DNA of 64,000 nt. Origin: Siphonodentalium dalli (lineage: Eukaryota; Mollusca; Scaphopoda; Gadilida; Siphonodentaliidae). The first letter of the stretch is position 1; each line of letters opens with the position of its first letter. The notes under the pieces are model-generated. The model saw only the letters and a list, made by a program, of their open reading frames with translations. It searched no databases and was not told the DNA's origin. The stretch covers positions 96,834,707-96,898,706 of the forward strand of contig CP136067.1 in NCBI GenBank assembly GCA_032622095.1. The letters run 5' to 3'. Positions 58,379-64,000 of the stretch are shown here, one piece after another. A program made the translations under genes and the position numbers.

Positions 58379-58626
58379 AAGCCTTGAAATAGCGTGTCTG
58401 TGATTTGCAGAATGAGGTCCCCAGAGGGTGAATTTAGTTATGCTATGCTACCCCGCATAGCGGGCTAGCATCACAAAATTCACCCTCTGGGGACCTCATT
58501 CTGCTTACAACTCAGCAGAATGAGGTTCACAGAGGGTGAATTTGGTGATGCTAGCCCGCTATCATCACTAAATTCACCCTCTGGGGATCTCATTCTGCAA
58601 ATGACAGGCACACTATTTCAAGGCTT
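58379..58626. repeat. Compound foldback of two GCAGAATGAGG hairpins
   Basis: Outer arms AAGCCTTGAAATAG...GCAGAATGAGG (58379) and CCTCATTCTGC...CTATTTCAAGGCTT (58626 end) enclose two nested hairpins, each with GAGGGTGAATTT...AAATTCACCCTC stems. It is related to 46365-46459. A CAGGGACGTGGC hAT-like end follows at 58631. Confidence 0.85.
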
Positions 58627-58979
58627 GGTTCAGGGACGTGGCTATAGGGTATTGGGGATGTAAACTCTTATTACAGACTGCACCCTCCTATTTATAAATT
58701 CCAAACTCTATGAGAAATGTAATTGGCACCACATTGAGTTGGCAAGATGATCTTTTGTGAGGGATGTTGCTTAGCTGTTACACTTGCTCTGTATCCATTT
58801 ACAACTGAATTTGATATCAGAATTTGAAATTCCAACCACATCCTCCTTAATTCCTAATTATATTGGAAGTTTCCAATTGCTACCCCAATATGATATATTA
58901 TACGGTACAGAATTATTCCAGTTGATGGACAGTTCAATCTAAAAGGTTTACTGGAAGTAGGGCAATATTCGACTGAAAC

Positions 58980-59105
58980 CGACACATTTTACACTAAATA
59001 TTGGTATGAAAACGACACATTTACACTAAATATTGGTATGAAACAGACACATTTTACACAAAATATTGGTATGAAACCGACACATTTTACACTAAATATT
59101 GGAAA
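58980..59105 (+). repeat. ~31-bp tandem repeat, four copies
   Basis: GACACATTTTACACTAAATA-TTGGTATGAAAC units repeat immediately before the 21-bp minisatellite. Confidence 0.85.
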
Positions 59106-59114
59106 CATAACATG

Positions 59115-60175
59115 ACATGTGTGCAACAAAACATGACATTGGTGGAAACAGAAATGTGACATGGGTGGAAACAGAAACATGACATGATTGGAACAAAAAC
59201 ATGACATGCGTGGAAACAGAAACATGACATGGGTGGAACAGAAATATGACATGAGTGGACACAGCAACATGACATGAGTGGAAAAGGGATTTCCGACTTT
59301 GGACTCTCATTACCAAGGAGGTGAAATAAGGTGGAATTTAATATCATAATTTGAAATTCCAACCACACCCTCCTTAATTCCCAATTCCATGACATGAGTG
59401 AAAACAGAAACATCACATGAGTGGAAACAGAAATATAAACAGAACCATGACATTAGTGGAAACAGAAACATGACATCAATGGAAATATAAACATAACATG
59501 AGTGGAAACAGAAACATGATATGAGTGGAGACAGAAACATGACATGAGTGGAATCAGAAACATGACGTAAGTAGAAACAGAAAGATGGCATGAGTGGAAA
59601 TAGAACCACGACATGCGAGGAAACAGAAATATGACACGATTGGAGACGGAAACATGACATTAGTGGAAACAGAAACGTGACATGAGTGGAAACAGAAACA
59701 TGACATGCGTGGAAACAGACACATCACACGAGTGGACACAACAACATGATATGAGTGGAAACAGAAACATGACATGAGTGGAAACAAAAACGTGACATGC
59801 GTGGACACAGCAACGTGGCATAAGTGCACACAGAAACATGACATGGGTGGAAACAGAACCATGAAATGAGTGGAAACATAAACATGACATGAGTGGACAC
59901 AGAAACATGACATGAGTGGAAACAGAAACATATGAGTGGAAACAGAACCATGAAATGAGTGGAAACAGAACAATGAAATGAGTGGAAACAGAACCATGAA
60001 ATGAGTGGAAACATAAACATGACATGAGTGGACACAGAAACGTGACATGAATGGAAACAGAAACATGACATGAGTGGAAACAGAAACATGACATGAGTGG
60101 AAACAGAAACATGACATGAGTGGAAACAGAAACATGACATGAGTGGACACAGAAACATGACATGAGTGGAAAGGG
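59115..60175 (+). repeat. 21-bp minisatellite GAAACATGACATGAGTGGAAAC
   Basis: About 40 variant units of AACATGACATGAGTGGAAACAG span the region, interrupted near 59285-59390 by a unique segment (GGGATTTCCGACTTTGGACT...GAGGTGAAATAAGGTGGAATTT). Its close copy follows the array at 60170-60240. So the array-plus-flank module is itself duplicated. The 21-bp period keeps frames open and yields artefactual repeat ORFs. Confidence 0.95.
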
Positions 60176-60244
60176 ATTTCAGACTTTTGGAATTTTGAAC
60201 TCTCATTACCGAGGAGGTGAAATAAGGTGGAATTTGATACACCT

Positions 60245-61999
60245 TTGTTTGTACGTTTCTGTGTATCAAATTGACGAGTGAACATTTCAGCTTGTTTGCA
60301 CGTTGTTGTGCCAATAGTTTCTATTTTACCCGGGGCTATATTGAACCAGGAAGAAACAGAGATTGTGTGCGACCGAATGTGAAAGAACTCGCCATAATTC
60401 CGGGTATGATGTGGAGAAGGCCGCGACTTATGACCAATCATTCGATGCACCCTGCCCCACCGGAAACGGGATCCCGGTCAGCACATCCGATAAACACGCT
60501 CGATTCTTATCTCCGTGTAACAGACCTCGCACGTAATATAGCACTCTGTCACACCAATGTAATATGTTCCACTACGGGGAGTGCGCAATACCTCGGGGAC
60601 TGGGGACACCATAACAATGGAAGGAGGGTAGGGAAGGTGTGGATGGGAATGAGGGAGGGTAGGGAGGGTGTGGTTGTTGTCTCGTCCCCATTTTTTGTCA
60701 ACAAACTTTTAAAATGCCAGAAATAACAGTTGAACAGTTGAACATATGTTGAGATTGTTCTGACACTTTATTTCGATTGGTCGTCAATATTTAATATTGG
60801 AAAAGGAAACACCCAAACCATGTGGAAGGTGTTTCTTTTATATACTCCAACGTTAGAAAACTTAAATATGATGTATTGTGTGGCCTACTGATATGTAGAT
60901 ATGTTGAGGCGAACATTAATTAATATGTGCGTTTCCCATATGCCGCCCGCATCTACCATAACCCCCATAACGATTATATTGTATTGGTTTTGAGAAACAA
61001 AAATGAAATAATAAATCGAATAAATCTCAAAAAAATGTCCGGTTTTAAATTTTTGTTCCCATTTATTTTTCGCTGAATCAACGATGCACTCGTAATAAAA
61101 CATGACGTAATGACATCATGTCGTTTTGTCTACGCGAGATATCTGCACATTCTGATTAGGCTAGTGGTTGTCGTTATTGGTCAACATGACAATTGTAATT
61201 TTAATATGATGATTAAAATCATGCATACCTACCGTAGGAATGTTGGTAGACTATACAATAAAGGAATGTTATTTTGACTATATTACGCGACATTTTATTT
61301 ACCGGTATAACGGGTTCAGATATTAATTGCTTGTTAATGCATGATAAAATAAAAAAAAGAAGAATAAAATGAGAAAATAAAATAAAATGAAAAAGCATAA
61401 TTTATTTGGGTCCGTTAAGGGAAACGCACATGTTATTCATTTTGGCCTAATAATGTTGAGTCAGAGAGACTGAAAACTTCAACCTTCATTTTTTTCGGAA
61501 AGTTGAAAATGGAGTTACGACCTTATAGCACTGATGCGACGTTTTGTCTACTTATACGGTAGTATTATATCTCCTATTGCATTGTCATGTAAATGACACG
61601 TTCCACGGAGACAACTAATGCACTGCATTGTTTTTCGATACAAGTTTTATGTTTCACACAGTAACTCGGTGATGTTATTATATTAATTTAATAGATAGAT
61701 ATGTTTAATCTTCCAACAAAGATATATGGTACGAAGAACAAAACCAGAAAACGGAATGACAATAAACAATACCTATCCATAGCCATGCGCAGAGAAGTGG
61801 AGTCTCGATTCTTATTGCTGCGTTGTGCTTCATTTTTTTGGGTAGTGGAGTAGCCCAAATTATTGGCCCTGGCTAAATTTGACAATTTGATTAGTCGTTT
61901 TCTGTACCCACTTGTTGACGCATGGATTTAACAAACTACTATATTGAAATGTATGATATGGCAGAATGCAGATTGACAGGTTGCCAGCCTGTCCTTCCG
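60245..61999. other. Unassigned sequence
   Basis: A GGAGGGTAGGGAxGGTGTGG doubling lies at 60620-60675 and an A-rich tract at 61340-61400. No gene recognised. Confidence 0.35.
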
Positions 62000-62003
62000 T
62001 TGG

Positions 62004-62448
62004 CTAACCTGTAGAGGCTCCAACGGTCTGTTGAATGTATTTCAGGAAACGACAAGTTCTTTTCATGACCGATGGTCGAGAATTTTGTAAAATTGTTCTC
62101 AATTTCAATAACGAATATCGTGATTTATTAAAAATAGGAAATAGAGCCTCGCGTACTGCATGTGTTAAAGGTATTACATTATATGATGTAATGCAGTTAA
62201 TCGCCCACATTTCCTTCATTACAAAGGGTGCAAAATCTTTGTTCTTTTGGTACATTTAGCCAAGTTCCGCTCTGAATGTGAAGGGTGTGATTTTGGGTTC
62301 TGAATCGAGCGAATATGAAGACAAACGTTTGATTTTTAGACGATAAGTACTGTTCAAATTCAAAATTAGTCTTGATTATGGAATAAAATAAAATAGCAGA
62401 CGAAAAATAAATTGGTATCTTGACAGAGGTGTTATCCGTAGGGGACAC
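62004..62448 (-). mobile_element. Third non-LTR retrotransposon C-terminal fragment
   Basis: The minus-strand frames read FRTQNHTLHIQSGTWLNVPK, then EQRFCTLCNEGNVGD (C-x-x-C with GD). After a frameshift near 62200 they continue LFPIFNKSRYSLLKLRTILQ and RTCRFLKYIQ. The layout parallels 32440-32942 (LRTANYKLPIE, then C...GDEYN, then KFHGLL, then a hydrophobic end), so it is a diverged member of the same type of element. Confidence 0.55.
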
Positions 62449-62761
62449 CGATGGGAAAGATTGCTACAATATGGGGGCTATGCGATACCTCGGACACGAT
62501 AACAATGAAATCATCATCATCATTACGGCCGCGGCAGTGGTTGTGATTGGGAGGGTTAATATGTATACACCATGCAGGCACCTAACGCAGTACCGCACTC
62601 GAGGGTGGGGACAAACCAGGAGGTGGCGTTAGCCCCACACATTATCCTAATATGATTATCGGACTTAGCATTTGTCTGAGATCCGTTCTGTGTCAATATT
62701 CGAACCCATCATCAGACTGATACGCTTCCCAACTCTCGATGAAATAACCTTCTTTTAGAAT

Positions 62762-62852
62762 GTCTCCGTAGCCGAGGTGGTTGGGACGTGGATAAGATAA
62801 TCGCAGTCTGGGCTAGACAAGGTTGACGCGGGTTCGAACCCCGACATGGACG
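62762..62852 (+). tRNA. tRNA-derived sequence (pseudo-tRNA or SINE head)
   Basis: It opens GTCTCCGTAGCCGAGGTGGTT, like the 5' half and A-box of class II (Leu/Ser) tRNAs, and has a B-box GGGTTCGAACCCC about 62829-62841. The length is about 90 nt with a possible variable arm (GTCTGGGCTAGAC). The acceptor and T-stems do not pair cleanly, so a pseudogene or SINE 5' end is more likely than a working tRNA. No 3' SINE tail was recognised. Confidence 0.5.
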
Positions 62853-63182
62853 ATAATCGGGATCGATATGCAAGCTTGATCTGATTTGAGGGGAATCTCA
62901 ATATGCCATTCCGATCGATACAAGGCCATTTCGATCAAAATAAGCATTTGTTCACGCCCACAGACGCCAGGAATTTGAAGCAATGTACGCTCATGCTGAG
63001 TCCGTTTAAAACGAATATGAAGAATGCATGCGTCACTTAGACCAACAATATCGGATTTGAATCACGCATTTAGAAAGCTATCAAACGACGGTTTAAACCT
63101 AGAGGTTTGCGTAAACCAGGTTTAAACTGCAGAATAAAAATCCGGCATGCAATATATACCAGGTCAAGGTAAATAACGTTAG
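62853..63182. other. Unassigned sequence after the tRNA-like head
   Basis: It might be the body of a tRNA-derived SINE, but no second copy exists in this window to confirm it. Inverted GGTTTAAACCT / AGGTTTAAAC motifs lie near 63090-63125. Confidence 0.3.
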
Positions 63183-63253
63183 GCGAATGTATTCTCTTAT
63201 ATGCGAGGCTCCCTATATATGGGGGACTCGCATATATAAGAGAATGCATTGTC
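63183..63253. repeat. 71-bp palindrome of the GCCAATGCATTCTC family
   Basis: GCGAATGTATTCTCTTATAT is mirrored by GCATATATAAGAGAATGCAT-TGTC. It is followed at ~63277 by AGCTCCAGTTATGGAAGGGTTAA, the GGG-TTAA end seen in related MITEs. Confidence 0.85.
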
Positions 63254-63757
63254 ACTTTGTTTTCGCAAATTTTCAGGAAGCTCCAGTTATGGAAGGGTTA
63301 AACAGGGGGTGATAGACATTCAGCCCCATATAATAACAGAATTCCAAGGCACATTTGTTGATACAATCGTGTATTTGGTCGCACTCGCGGCATCATTTTT
63401 GTTTCTATTAAAATCGCAGAATCGAACAGGTATAGTTTTAGACGGTATGCACAGTCGTGTCACCATATATAGGGCTTCAACATGGGAACACAACATGGGA
63501 ACTTGGAATGCGTGAGTTAATATTTGTGCGCCTCATTAGATTTAAATTCCGTCAGGTATAACTAACATTTACCCACCAGCGGTAAATATCACAATGATAT
63601 GTGAAGTTATACAAGAATAATATTGATTTTAGTCTAGCCCAAATCGATCACAATTTGTGCAAGTTAGAAAATTGACCCAATTCTGTGAAAAGGAATGTAG
63701 AATAATGCCACCCGTATAGGACACGTGCGAATATGAGGGAATTTATCTGCCCCATAA

Positions 63758-63784
63758 ACAGAGGTCTTCAAAATATATATGAGA
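63758..63784 (-). mobile_element. Solo 5' end of the tandem-Helitron family
   Basis: On the minus strand, TCTCATATATATTTTGAAGA-CCTCTGT matches the first 27 bases of the Helitron units at 32943, 33629 and 34315, and is preceded by A. No matching hairpin-CTAG end was found in the minus direction, so it is a truncated copy or a related variant. Confidence 0.6.
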
Positions 63785-64000
63785 TATATGTGTGTATGTG
63801 TGTGTGGGTACTTCATTGAATTGAAAACGGCTGCGCGGATCGGGCTCAAATTTCGTATATAGGGGTAAAAACCAACGGGGATCGTCTACGTCGCATTTGG
63901 GACAAGCTCTGAGCACTCATTCTCCACTCCCAATCATCATAATCACCGCAAACGGCACTGCGGGGGTTAAGGCATCAACGATCTTTATATTGACCATATT

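Noticed and set aside
59554..60450. 298-codon minus-strand ORF with FHSCHVSVSTHVMF repeats
   Set aside because: It is the translation of a 21-bp minisatellite; the period is a multiple of three, so all frames stay open. No independent coding evidence.

Overview
This is eukaryotic, almost certainly metazoan, DNA, and most likely from a lophotrochozoan such as a bivalve mollusc. It is AT-rich and has spliceosomal introns with GT-AG borders. It is dominated by transposable elements and satellites seen in invertebrate genomes: transposase/YqaJ fusions, a Helitron with a hairpin-CTAG end, non-LTR retrotransposon tails, a tyrosine-recombinase element, foldback MITEs and CCGTCCGTCCG-bearing dispersed repeats. 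The phylum is an inference. I find no intact, confidently identified host gene. The only host-like coding candidates are an orphan exon with a membrane segment near 55.8 kb and weak cysteine-rich minus-strand ORFs at 24.3-27.7 kb.

The most interesting part is 3.2-23.1 kb, which holds two related but diverged large DNA transposons in opposite orientation. Element A (3252-10752) is bounded by perfect 20-bp terminal inverted repeats and TTAA target duplications. Element B starts at 11301 and ends either at 21999 or, counting a ~1 kb inverted arm, at 23074; all these ends abut TTAA. Each encodes the same unusual spliced protein: a Mutator-type DDE transposase with CxxC zinc motifs, a YqaJ/lambda-exonuclease-like nuclease, a linker (with AT-hooks in A), and a C-terminal Tudor/SH3-like barrel in a separate exon. 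B also carries a broken SGNH-hydrolase ORF and a 138-bp tandem array organised as an 828-bp higher-order repeat just upstream of its transposase. Both copies are decayed: A has two frameshifts, B has two nonsense codons and a frameshift. The last intron sits at different codons in the two copies.

23-29 kb holds diverged direct repeats, a ~130-bp tandem array and the 3' end of a non-LTR retrotransposon. 29.5-32.4 kb is a GC-rich tyrosine-recombinase pseudogene followed by a minisatellite. At 32.9-34.9 kb three non-autonomous Helitrons lie head-to-tail, with exact CTAG/TC junctions, inside another retrotransposon's C-terminal coding end.

35-64 kb is a mosaic of foldback elements and MITEs, many flanked by TTAA. 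It includes two ~1 kb hAT-like elements with separate 8-bp target duplications, several minisatellites (39, ~63, ~20 and 21 bp), ~70-bp palindromes in recurring copies, a tRNA-derived sequence near 62.8 kb, and further retrotransposon scraps. The TTAA-flanked MITEs lie in the same window as the A/B transposases, so a shared transposition system is plausible but unproven.
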